A DNA stretch of 64,000 bases from assembly GCA_033239125.1 (NCBI GenBank), contig BSWB01000001.1, forward strand, positions 29,787,501 to 29,851,500, read 5' to 3'. The number at the start of each line of letters is the position of its first letter. Position 1 is the first letter of the stretch. Below, piece after piece: positions 33,760 to 44,438 of the stretch. The notes beneath the pieces were generated by a model. It searched no databases, was not told where the DNA came from, and was given only the letters and a program-made list of their open reading frames with translations. This stretch comes from Fagopyrum homotropicum (taxonomy: Eukaryota > Streptophyta > Magnoliopsida > Caryophyllales > Polygonaceae). A program made the position numbers and the translations under genes.

Positions 33760-35516
33760 TGATAGCATGTATTATAGTCTATATTTTGGGGCTTGTTTAG
33801 ACGTTTTATCTTCAAAAAATTGCATGTACGGATGTATATTATTTGATTATATTGTCATTTCATCTACCTTTACGGGAATATCGAGGTCTACACCAAGTTT
33901 CATTGTAATCGTAGGTAAAATGGCACATTTTGGACCGAAATGGAGCTAAGGAGCAAAGGAGTCATAGGAGCTACATTTTGGAGCTTAAAGAAGAACTCAC
34001 AAAGCATGGAATTAATGAAGAAGATCTACTTTGGACCAGATTTGAGAGATTTCACTTTCAGCTGAGATTCACCTCGGTCAGCTATAGTATCACCTCGACC
34101 GAGGTGATCTTGAGGAGCGCCCCGACCGAGGCGAACACCCTGGCGCCGGCGATATCATATCTTTTGGCTGAGATCTTTTATTCTTGGAAGGAAGATATCT
34201 TATATTTTTGGGATGGATTTCTAGAAGGAAGATCATATATTTGGGAGATCTATTTTAGAGATATAATATATTTTATAGGAAATTATCTTTTTAAGATATT
34301 ATTATCGTTGGAAGATAATTCTCCTATATAAAGGGTTGGATTTTCCACAATTCAGCCATCTTCGACACACCCAATAATCTACGGATTAGGGATATTTTCT
34401 GGAGGTTTGAAGGAAGCTTTGAAGAATGAAGGAAGGAAGATTGATAGTTTTGAGATAGCTTTTGAAGGAGTTTGTAAGACTTTCTTAGATTCCCTTTGGT
34501 CTATTGTCTTGTTTGATTTGTGATCCAAGGAACGCTGATTTGTGATTATTTGATTCAGTTATTGAAGTCTTGTTCTTAAGGTTTTTGTGTTCAAATATTC
34601 ATTCCTTTCCCTTTTTTATGATTATTGCTATCATGATAATGAGTGGCTAAATTTCTTGTGCGATTCTAGGGTGATTGGCTGAAAGTTGTGGGAAAGACAA
34701 TGATTGAATGATCTTAATCCCAGTAGGACCCTGAAAGCTCGAGTCTTTAACCTTAACCCTAGAACACCTTGTTCAGTCGATGAACATCTCGGCCGGGGTG
34801 GAACTTGACTGACCGATGTGACCTTTTCTGATCCGAAACTGAGAGTTAAGTGTTATAGTTTGCCAAATCCTATTCTTATTACACCTTCCTGGTTCAATGC
34901 AAGCCTAGGATGAGACTTACCCGGTGATTCCTTAGTTTGTTTACCCATGATCATAAGTATAGGTAATAAAGGTTTATCCTTTATTGGGGTTTGAGTGTGC
35001 CTTCATCCCATCTTTGTGAGTTAGCCTGAGAGTTACCCGGTAAAAGTAGATTCTATTCCCTTAGGTGGTGTGTTGGTTTGAGATTATAGTTCTTTTCCTT
35101 ACTACCTTGAGACTTACCCGGTAATAGGAACTTTGGTTGGGGATAGTGAGTAGTGAGACTTACCCGGTAATCTATTCACACTTTAGAAACACCTTCCCTT
35201 TGCTAAATCTCAGCTTTGTCCACTTTATCTGTAGATCTTGAGTTGGAATCACAACTAGATGCTTTAATCCCTAGAATTTGCATTTTCCCCTTATTTGACC
35301 TTATTATCATCATTTGATTGCTTTAATTGCTTTCGTAGTTATTAGTTGCATTGACAACCTCTTCTTGCTTAGTTTCACCTAAGTCCCTGAGATTGACACC
35401 CCGGAATTCTGGCTTTTTACTATAATTGATCCGTACACTACGGGTTCGCATCCTTGTTTTAAACATATTTCTTGGGATATAAATTTAAAGCTTGCACACA
35501 CCGTTTGGAGCGAACA
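33760..35516 (+). repeat. Solo LTR of family C with TATCC target duplication
   Basis: Starts TGATAGCATG and ends GAGCGAACA, flanked by TATCC at 33755-33759 and 35517-35521, a perfect 5-bp duplication. It matches Athila-type LTRs in layout: GGTCTACAC in U3, CACCTCGACCGAGGTG at 34091-34106 with further CCGAGGCG sites, the TATA box TATATAAA at 34325-34332, a leader motif CTCGGCCGGGGTG near 34789, and GAGACTTACCCGGT repeats near 34913, 35110 and 35157. The clean duplication indicates insertion into the chromovirus followed by LTR-LTR recombination. Confidence 0.93.
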
Positions 35517-35521
35517 TATCC

Positions 35522-35736
35522 AGAGGAACTATCCGGAGTTTTACACTGAGCTTGTTGCACCGTTAGCTTAGGTTGTTGTTTGGTTTTTCCTTTGTTGCAT
35601 TGTGAACACTTTTGTGTGACGTTTGTGTTACATGCCCCGAGTGGGAATATATGAGCTCAGCTCTGTTTCTGTGTGTTGTTATGACCGTTTGGCTTTTGCA
35701 ACTTTCGGGAGGAAACTTCTTTTTAGGAGGATCTGA
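35522..35736 (+). other. Chromovirus pol end and 3' untranslated region
   Basis: The first 54 bases continue the chromodomain tail (QRNYPEFYTELVAPLA, then stop). The rest is untranslated, ending with a purine-rich stretch near 35705-35730 before the 3' LTR. Confidence 0.75.
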
Positions 35737-37410
35737 TGTAAGATCCTAGTTTTTGCCTTCAACGCCCCCGCGGTGAAGAGGGCCGCCCCTGCGGATTTAC
35801 GACAAATCACACCCGATCTGTTTTCGTTCGTTTTATCTTTCTTCCATAGAAAGAATATCCGATATTCTATCTTATGGGACGGTTTCCTTGTCTTCTTTCT
35901 AACCCTAGACGCCCTTTCCGTCTAGCTTTACAGACCTCCCTATATATTCTCTCCTTTTTCTCTTTTTCACGTTCCTTGCTTGAGTCTTTTTCAACCCTAG
36001 AGAGTTGCACCCGTCCCCTTGCTTCCTACAACCTTGCTGAGCGTGTAAGTTCTTCCCTTCTGGTTTCTCCTTCACGTTCTCACAGTGCTGCATGCCTTCT
36101 CCTTCTGTTTCGTTTTCTTCTTCGTTCTTCCCTTTTCTTCTTCCCCAAGAATCAAGTTTGATCCTTGATTCTTGTGGAGCGTTCCGTTGTTGACCCTTTG
36201 TTGTTCTCAGGCTCTCAGGAGTTAAGTCTTGACGTGTTGGAACCAAAAGTTCGAGCTTTGGTTGCCCTTGCTGTGAGTTCGGTCGAAGAGGATTCCCGAG
36301 AAAGCTTCTGTCAGTGCAGGTGCCCCTACACCTGTACCAGCCGCCCCTGCGCCTCTAACCTGCCGCCCCTACGGTTTCTCTGCAGTAGCTCCCGTCTTTG
36401 GTGAGCTGCTTCCTTCCTTCCTTTCCCTCGTTCTTTTCCTTGTTCCTTGTGGTTGTTCCTTGTCCCCTGAGTTCCTATAAGACTAAGGTTGAGCCCTTAG
36501 CTTGTGGAGATCTCTTAGAGATCGTGGAGACTAGAAGTTATAGACTTCTAGCAACCGTTCCGTTCCTGATCCGTGTTGCTGGTTCGTACAGGCTTTCCTT
36601 TCTCCTTTCCTGAGGGAAACTAAGCTTTCCTGAGTTGTTGTTGAACCTTTTGTGTTACCTTCGTGTGAGGTAAGTCCCTTGGACTTACTTAGCTTCATTC
36701 TGCGTATTAGTTGGATTGTATTGGCTTGTTTGTGTTGTTATTATGTTTGTAATGGGTAATTGGAAATGGGATTCACACTTTGTTACCTTTAACTGGCCCA
36801 AGTGTATAATAACCGGGCGGTAACCACTTGTCTAGCTCTACAGGAGACTAGAATGTGCTCCTGCAACCCATGCCCGTAGGTAACGGATAGTACTGATCTA
36901 TTGCTATTGGAAGACGGAAGCGGAGGCAAGTTTCGGGAGATTCTCGTGTGACAAAAGAAGTTGAATTAGTAATGGATAACCTTAATGAAAGATAACTACC
37001 GGTTGATGTGTGAGCATGCTATGTGTTTTCTTTACCTTATGTGTGTTAGTGCCTTTACGCTCTTGCTAGTATCTAGAATGTTAACTAACGGTTTATACCG
37101 TCGTTGTAGATGTTCTGCAGGTTAAGGATGTTGCTGAGTGATCCGGATGGTGTGGTCAGCCGGGGTTCCCGTACATTATAGGATGGGATCGGGTTTTTGT
37201 TTCTTTTGTTGTTTCCCTTTTGTTTTGAACTCGGCTAGGGAGCTTTTGTGTTTTCTTTTGGTTTGAACCTTTGGTTTTCTATTGAGTTTTGTTTTTCATT
37301 CATCCGTGTCTTGTTGTAAGATCCGTTTGTTGTTGCTACTCTGAGGGTCGGGACCCATTGTGCGGTCCTAGCCCGTAGCGCTTCAACTTCCCAGAACTTG
37401 GGGTGTTACA
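35737..37410 (+). repeat. 3' LTR of the chromovirus (1674 bp)
   Basis: Begins TGTAAGATCC and ends GGGGTGTTACA, a typical TG...CA pair with matching inverted ends (TGTAA/TTACA). GC-rich units of the type CCGCCCCTGCGG occur near 35768, 35790, 36342 and 36362. The right edge joins LINE sequence directly. Short open frames inside are not credible genes. Confidence 0.85.
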
Positions 37411-40025
37411 ATGTCTTCTGCTTTCCTAATACCAGTACCTCCCAGAGATCTTGGTTTACAAATTTTATCCCAACTGATTAAAGGATGGAAGTTAGTATCT
37501 TTATTCCAGAAGAAGTTCCGATTGACCAGTTCTAGGTTGATGCTAGTTGGTAACATGAAAGATTGCATTAAATAACTAGGTTTGGTATTACGGTTAGCTT
37601 TTATAAAAGTTATTCTTCCTTCTTGAGATAGTGAGGATGCTTTTATCTAGAAAGTTGTTGTTTAGTTTTGATGATGACTGAATTGAAAATTTCCTTATTG
37701 ATACGACCGTTAATAATCGGACATCCAAGATATTGTTCTAGATTAGTTAATGCATTGATCCCTAGATGTAATTGGATAGTCCTTTTTTTACTCTGATCGA
37801 TGTTCGCAGTAGTTTGAAATGCATATTTGTGATAATTAATGACTTGTCCGGAAATATCACAATAGTCTTTCAAAAGTGAGATGATCTTATTACTTGCTAT
37901 TTAATTGGCTTTGGAGAAGATTATAACATCATCAGCAAAGGCTAGGAAAGGAATTCTTGTTCCATTTTTTGTGATTGGAAAACCCACATCCCTAGGATTC
38001 TCATTTGCCAATTTTTGTACATTCTTGGCAATTACTTCTGCACAAATGTTGAACAGAAGAGGAGAGAGGGGATCACCTTGACGTAAACCTCTATGTGGTA
38101 TAAAAATGTTTGTAGGTGAGTCATTAATTAGAATTGAGTATGAGACTGTAGAAACTCATTCTAGAATCCAATTCCGAATCTTTTCACCAAAACTGAATTT
38201 TTGGAGGACAGCTTTCAGAAAATCCCATTCAACTTTGTCATATGCTTTCTTCATGTCCAATTTGATGGCCATGAACCCTTCTTTTCCTTTTTTTGTTTTG
38301 AAACCATGGAAAATTTCATGTGCTATAAGAACATTATCTTGAATTACTCTATTTTTTATAAATGCACTCTGTAGTGGGTGAATGAGTTTGGGAAGAACAA
38401 TTTTAAGCCGTTTGGCAAGAATCTTTGCAATAATTTTATAAATGGTTGATATTAAACTTATGGTCTGTAATGACTAGTTGTCGATGGGTTATCTACTTTC
38501 GGTAGGAGCGCAATAAAAGTATGATTAATTTGTCTTAAGATTTTTCCGGTTCTATAAAAGCTTTTAACAGCCATGGTAACCGTAGGGCCCACAATATGCC
38601 AATATTTTTGGTAAAAACCAGCAGGCATCCCGTCAGGGCCTGGAGATTTATCGCTGCCTATGTCAAAAAAGCATCCTTGATTTCTTTTGTGGTTAAGGGC
38701 AAAGTGAGGTTGTCGTTGTCTGATGTAGATACTTCTTGATGGATGACTTGTAATTGGTTTCGGAGTTTGGACTGATCAATTATGGAGGCTTTGAAACGAA
38801 TCTGATAATCACTGATGAATTCATCACTAATATCTTTTTCTCGAGACAAAATCGAACCATCAATATTTGTAATTGTTGTGATAATTTTTTTATTCCTTCT
38901 TCCCGTTGCTTTCCTGTGGTGGAATTTAGTATTTTTATCTCCCAGCTGTAAACTTCTCGTTTTGGCTCTTTGGATCTAATATTTGTGTTGGTATTCCACT
39001 AGGCATTCCCTCTTTCTAATTAGTCTATTAGTTTTATCATTTTTTTATCTATCGAATTGTACGTAGCTCTGTTTCTAGAGAAGTTGCAACTCGTCATCAA
39101 CATTTTATAATTGTCTGTGAATATTTCCGAATTTGTTGCGGCTCCATTCCTTAAGTTTTTGTTTGAGTAAATGTGTCTTTTTTACTAGGTTGAACATATT
39201 TGAGCCATGGTAATGAGTTCGCCATACTTGTTTGATAAGATTTTCGCAGTCCTTTCTTTGCGTCCACATTTACTCGAATTCTGAAAGGTTTGTTTTTATT
39301 GATTGATTGAGTGTTGTGAAGTTGCATGGATATCATGCAATGGTCTGAAGTTGTAAATGCGTGGTTTCTAGCATGTAGCCCAGGATATTCCAGAATGATT
39401 TCGAGTGATGTCATTATTCTATCTAATTTCTCGTAAGTATTGTCCTCTCCATCTCGTTTCCTCTTCCATGTGAATAAATTTCCTTTAGTGGGTAAATCTC
39501 AAAGGTTAAGCTGTTGGGAGAAGTGTTGAAGGCGGTCAAACTTCCCATTAGGAAGGGGAGCCCCTCCTGTTTTATCCAAAGGTTCTAGTAATTCATTATA
39601 GTCACCGATTAAAATCATCGGGAGACTAATGTTCGTCATTTCAATCCTAAAGTTTGTCCAAAAGTCATTTTTTGCTTGTTCGTTTGGAGGAGCATAGATG
39701 AATATTACCATGGTTTCGAAATTAGTATGAACATTTTTATGTTTAGCTATGAGGTAACGGTCGCCGGATTTCACAATTTCAATTTGTTCTCCCTTTAGTT
39801 GATATTCTTTCCATAAGAGGCACAAACCCCCCGCAAAACCTGTGCTGGAATGAAGTGCATTTTATCAAACCCTGCATTTTTCCAAACTTTTTCATCTGGT
39901 TCAATTTTGGTTTTCGTTTCAGCTAACATGATCATTTGGATGTGTTCATTTTTACGTGTAATGTTTAAATTAGTCCAAAAATTTCTTTTCCTCATATCTC
40001 TGCAATTTCAAAAAGCGATTTTCAT
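37411..40025 (-). pseudogene. LINE ORF2: endonuclease and reverse transcriptase, broken
   Basis: The start at 40025 reads MKIAF, then an in-frame TGA where plant LINEs usually have Trp, then NCRDM. Endonuclease pieces include AETKTK, IYAPPNEQAKNDFW, ILIGDYNELL and TTSDHCMI. The RT follows with SPGPDGMPAGFYQKYW near 38640-38590, KLDMKKAYDKVEW near 38250, RGLRQGDPLSPLLF near 38080 and the catalytic FLAFADDVIIF near 37950-37918. Several stops and shifts break the frame. The C-terminal RT end is missing beyond 37411. Confidence 0.88.
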
Positions 40026-40700
40026 AATTTACAGATGGTAGATGGTGGGAGGTTTCTTCCCTTTAATCTAAACCAACGACCGGAGTAAAAGCCTTTTACT
40101 AAAGTTGAGACGAAAAACCATAGGAGAAACATTCCTAATGGAAGAATATGAAGACAACCACTATCCCGAGATGCATATTCTTGAGATCTACTATTATTAT
40201 CTTTAGTTGGTCCGGTTATTTTGTGTCGACTTTGATATCGACCCCAATCGCAGTTTGGATCATAGTTAGTCTTGTGTTCCTTAAGTTCGAACACTATTAA
40301 TTTTACTGAGATGTAAATTGTTCTTATAATCTTTGCTTTTCTTATGCTTTCCGATAAACTTGGGGCAATTTCTTGTATAGCTAGTCCGAAAAATGGTGTT
40401 GAAAGACGAGAAGCTCTCTTGTTCCCAACTTTTCTGTTTCAATGTGCTATAAGATGAAATCAGACTTTTTGGTTCCATTACTGAACATGATTTTCTGGAT
40501 AGTCTATAATAAACAAACACATGAATCTTGACGTGAAGAAAAAGAAGAAACTCTTCTTTGATCATCAACCTAAATGAAACTCCAAACGGCCGATAGGTGA
40601 AATCCCTACACGTAGTCACTATACTAGAGTTGTGCTGACTACAAATAACAAAAATAGTATTCCGATTCTTCCTATTACTGCTGAAACGCTGCTTAGCCAT
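40022..40700 (-). other. Two unrecognised overlapping frames before LINE ORF2
   Basis: A 139-codon frame (40700-40281) begins with ATG overlapping the stop of the 417-codon frame upstream (TAATG). A 90-codon frame (40294-40022) overlaps its end and has one hydrophobic stretch (LPLGMFLLWFFVSTL). I recognise no family. They lie where LINE ORF1 would end, so they may be its frameshifted remnant. Confidence 0.3.
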
Positions 40701-41953
40701 TAATTTGGTTGATTCCTTGTTGACAGAAACACTAACTTAGCACTCTTCTCATTGTTGTTCACCATCATGACAACTACTAATGCGAGAGAATTGTTCTTTT
40801 TTGAGACTTTAGTGATTATTGATTTGGTTTGTGTGATTTTCTTTTCCATTGTGTTGTTGTCATGCTTTTTCGTTGTGTATGGTCGATGGGCACTAAGATC
40901 TGCACACACATGAACAGATCGCAAGGAGTAATACATGTTGCATTTATTATGTAAATCAGACAGCCTTCTAATTTCAATTTTGTCGGTCAACATGAAGATA
41001 CTAGGTTGGATATCATACCTGCAATGTTCAGTAAACTTCACTAAGGAATAGGACTTACAAGATTTATGTTGGTCTTGTGAATTTACTGGGTTTATATAAA
41101 TATTCCACTCATCTCTTCTGTACTTCTGTTTTGATCTAGTTTCTACACAAGCAAACCACAAAATGCCAAAGACATGCAACAAGTAGGAGACACAGCCAAA
41201 GATCAAGTATACCCAAAGATAACAATCTAAACTAGATTTTTCAGAAGACTCACCTTTAGTCTTGGAGTCTTCTTTGTTTTGTGTTTCTTTCTCTTTGTTC
41301 ATTGTTTCTTTCTCTTTGTTCATTGTTTCTTTCTCTTTGTTCTTAGTGTGATGTTGTTCTTTGTTTCCAGATTTCTCATTGTTCAAAGGTTGTTTGGATG
41401 TGTCTTGGCATATTGCTACTTTGAAAGAAATGTTTTGTAAAGAGACAGATGAAAAGAGAGACAAGGAAGATAACTCAGTTTGTAAATTGTGTGGTAAAAG
41501 CTGAACCCAAACATGTTGTTTATATAGGCGATTATTCAAGCACATGAGCATGCAAGAGAAAGGCCACACCACAGCAATTTGTTCAAACAACAAACGAACT
41601 CTCGAAAGGATATCCGTACCTTTTTCTGAGTAGCTTATCAATGAGATCAAAACAAGGGTTCTATTCTTTTCCAGATAGATTCGTGAGTTACCTCTTATGA
41701 CGAGGAAAAATTGTAAACAGCCCATCCCCAACAGAGAATTCATCGCTACTTGTGAACGCAGCACAAAGCAGCTTTTGTTGGAACCAGAACACCTCCACCG
41801 GTGAAGAAAACGGAGCCTCGACCTCTTCAGAACTCTACGGAAGTAGAAGACCAAAACCGTTGCAGCCTTGGGATTGCGACTCTTTTGACGCCATTGAGGA
41901 CCCAAAAGAGAACCTGTAGATTCTCCTTTGTGGTCGCCTGTTTGACTATCCAT
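40700..41953 (-). other. Unrecognised 417-codon open frame upstream of LINE ORF2
   Basis: This frame is too long to dismiss readily as chance in AT-rich DNA. It shows a lysine/glutamate-rich tandem repeat (NKEKET units, from 18-bp DNA repeats) near residues 205-225. A hydrophobic segment follows (YLWVYLIFGCVSYLLHVFGI) near 245-265, then a basic C-terminal half. Its position fits LINE ORF1, but I see no zinc knuckle or RNA-recognition motif. Another frame at the 5' end reads ISWIVKQATT, which is faintly like plant LINE ORF1. It could be ORF1 in a shifted frame or an unrelated gene. Confidence 0.3.
41270..41345. repeat. 18-bp tandem repeat
   Basis: TTTCTTTCTCTTTGTTCA-type units occur three times in a row, with a fourth partial unit. 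On the minus strand they encode the NKEKET repeats of the 417-codon frame. Confidence 0.8.
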
Positions 41954-42235
41954 GAGATACCTATTTGAGTTCTTCCATCTCCTCCTTTTTCTTAGCCGAA
42001 AGAACCAGCCTTTACACCTTGATTTTTGCCAGGATTGATCGAAAATGGTGGTCTCGTAAGATGCACTTCCAAAAACAAAGAAAAGAAGTCATCAGTTTTG
42101 TCGAAAGGGTTTGTTTTTGGTTGTCACTTGGTATAGATTGGATCTCAGGAGGAAATTGCGGAAGGGCGGCTGCTAGGGTTTTCTTTGAAATGTCGGGAAG
42201 AAGCTGCTCCCCTAATTAAGCGCGTGTGAGGCGCG

Positions 42236-44159
42236 TTCTTCATTGTGGTTTTGGTGTTTTGTGGGTCGTTAGCTTATTTATTTTATAAGTGAAATTGTAT
42301 ACTCTCCTTTACAAAATTAGTTAAACTAGTTGGTTTTTTATATTTTGGATTTTAAATTACATTGTCACCTTTTCTACGTTGGCATTGAATAAGCTAGCTT
42401 CCTTATTAGATGTCATCACAAAACTGTAGTCGGTTGTATAAATAGAATAGTCTTCTCTTTTTGTAATATTTTAGCTATGATGCATAGAAACCTTTGGAAG
42501 ATGGAGTGTCATGTGCCCTACCGTGTCGGACACGGAGACACAGTGAGACACGGGTAGGAAACGGTCAAATATGGTCCGATATGGTCAAAACACGTTTCAG
42601 ATTTAGGACATGGCGACGACACGTCTAGGAAACCGATTGTGTCCGGTCAAGACACTGTCAATGAAAGTTTCCCCTATTTTAAGGCTTAAAAAAGAAAAAC
42701 AAAATTTTAAAAAAAATTGATTTATTGTAATATTTCTTCTTCTCTCCCATTTTTTCCAACTAAATATAGCACTCATATGGCCACCTGCGAGATTGTGGTT
42801 GATGCAAGCAAGACACCGATTCTGTTATTCTTATTCTTCGACAAAGCCTTTTTCTTCAAGTTCACTTTTTTTTTTATTTACAAATTTTTATTATTGTTTT
42901 CCTTAGTTGATTATATTGTTCGGTTGTTGTTCATTTGCAAAATGAATGGGTCATTCTTAAATTTTGAAACTAAGTATGTTTATTTGAGATTGTAAGAGTA
43001 AATATATTTCTTTCTATGTTTTGTAAGACTGAAAATGTTTGTTTATAAGCATTTGTTTTGGTTATTTTTTTTCATGTTAATGATTTTATCTATTCATATA
43101 TCATTGAGTTGAGTTTTTCATACATATATATATATATCTCATTATGATATATGGATTCTACATATAAATAGCTTTAAAATGATATAATATTTGTTTTCCT
43201 CATATGTCCTCATTTCCTATATTTTTAGGATTGCCGCTTCCCATTTCTCGTTGTGTCTGTGTCCACGCATCATAGTATTTTAGCTTGAAAACTAAATAAT
43301 ATTATGCATGAGTTACCATTATTATTATTAGATTAGGCAACATATAATAAAATCATCATTTTGTCGACTTCTCCTTGCTCTAAACATTGCTTGCCTTCAA
43401 CTCAATTCTTCAATTCGATCCTTGATTCAATCAATCTAGATTGAATCCGGTATTACATCTTCTCTCTTTTCCTTTTTCTTTTATTATTAAAATTTTTAAT
43501 TGTAGTTGCAGATTCTCGGGAATCTTCAAGAACCCTATTCCACCAACATTGAAGGAATATGAGGCAAAAAGTTTCGAGTTCAATTAAATCAACTAGATTG
43601 AAAAGAGTTTGTTTCGTTTCCCTTTTAGTTTTTCAAATCGGTTACAATTTAATCATTTGTTCTTTGCATCTTTTAGGTACACAAGGTTGTTGCTCCAAAT
43701 CTTAATTCTCTTGTTTTCTCTTTATATCTTTCTCGAGTCCGTCTCTAAGTTCCCAAATACTGATGAGGGATAGGTGGTTACTAGAGTCGAGGAACATAGA
43801 AATTACCCTTGCTTCATTCTGAGTTAGGATATACAAACATAAAAAAGTCGAGTATTGACGAGGCTTAAGAATTCCTTGAAGATGATGCTGAAGATCTCAT
43901 TTGAAATATCAGGCAACACAAGCAGAGTGAACTAGTTCAGCCCAGACCAACCCGCACAGGTTATGGACCCAACCGACCCTAACCCGTTCTGTAAAACATA
44001 TTGGACCTAAAACCGATCCTAACACATTAGGGTCACTCTAGGATGGGATCGATTACCTTGATCGGTCCAAATTTACGGTAAAGACCTAACTTTCAAGGCC
44101 TTGCACTTGAGCCTTATGCACACTTATATTTGTTAATACTGAATAATCTTTCTACGGAA
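42236..44159. other. Intergenic stretch upstream of the HD-Zip gene
   Basis: AT-rich, without a supported gene. A possible 800-bp non-autonomous element spans 42475-43275: CTATGATGC at the left edge pairs with GCATCATAG at the right, with GTGTCGGACACGG-like and GTGTCTGTGTCC-like sequence just inside each end. No target duplication was confirmed. The rest (43276-44159) shows nothing I recognise. Confidence 0.4.
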
Positions 44160-44438
44160 AAGGCCCCATATACATATAAAAGTCATTTGCTAACTTCCAT
44201 TCCTCTTTAAACAGTGGAAACTGACCACTGTTGAAATTCATCAAAACTTGGCTTCTTTCCCTAAAACACCACTTGCTATCTTTCTTTTCTCCCTCTTTCT
44301 ACCCTCCTCCCTCCTTGTCTGTCTTTCAGATCAAGTATGAATGCTAGATCAGAAACTGCTGGTCCTTTCACAATATCATACAATTCAGGGATATAACTAA
44401 TTGATCAAAGTCAATCAATTGTTAGTAGTTTTATTAGC
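44160..44438 (+). promoter_or_regulatory. Promoter and 5' leader of the HD-Zip gene
   Basis: A TATA box (TATAAA) lies at 44175-44180. A pyrimidine-rich leader follows. Two overlapping upstream frames of 19 codons each start at 44337 and 44341 and stop at 44396 and 44400, before the main ATG at 44439. A CTTTCAG just before the first upstream ATG could also be a splice acceptor, which would change the leader. Confidence 0.5.

Larger units (their letters stand above)
29191..37410 (+). mobile_element. Decayed chromovirus (Tekay-like Ty3/gypsy), 5' LTR missing
   Basis: Gag with a CCHC knuckle, protease, RT, RNase H, integrase and a chromodomain-like C terminus are recognisable in order but broken by many stops and frameshifts. 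The 3' LTR is present at 35737-37410. The left end abuts the family C ORF-1 fragment, with a 20-bp-scale tandem duplication (TTTCCTCTATCTGATTTTCA) at about 29196-29240, and no 5' LTR. The right LTR edge abuts a LINE, into which the element inserted. A family C solo LTR interrupts pol. Confidence 0.88.
37411..42235 (-). mobile_element. L1-type LINE, 3' end removed by the chromovirus
   Basis: The minus strand carries ORF2 (endonuclease, then RT) from 40025 down to 37411, where the chromovirus LTR begins. The region 40026-42235 would hold the 5' leader and ORF1. The 5' limit is uncertain and placed where similarity to a leader seems to fade. Confidence 0.75.

Noticed and set aside
35874..36613. 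Several 60-110-codon frames at 36 kb
   Set aside because: They lie inside the chromovirus 3' LTR, are low complexity and have no domain.
43925..44090. Repeated GGACC/GACCC phrases that could be a regulatory array
   Set aside because: Too degenerate to define a unit, with no consistent spacing or pairing.
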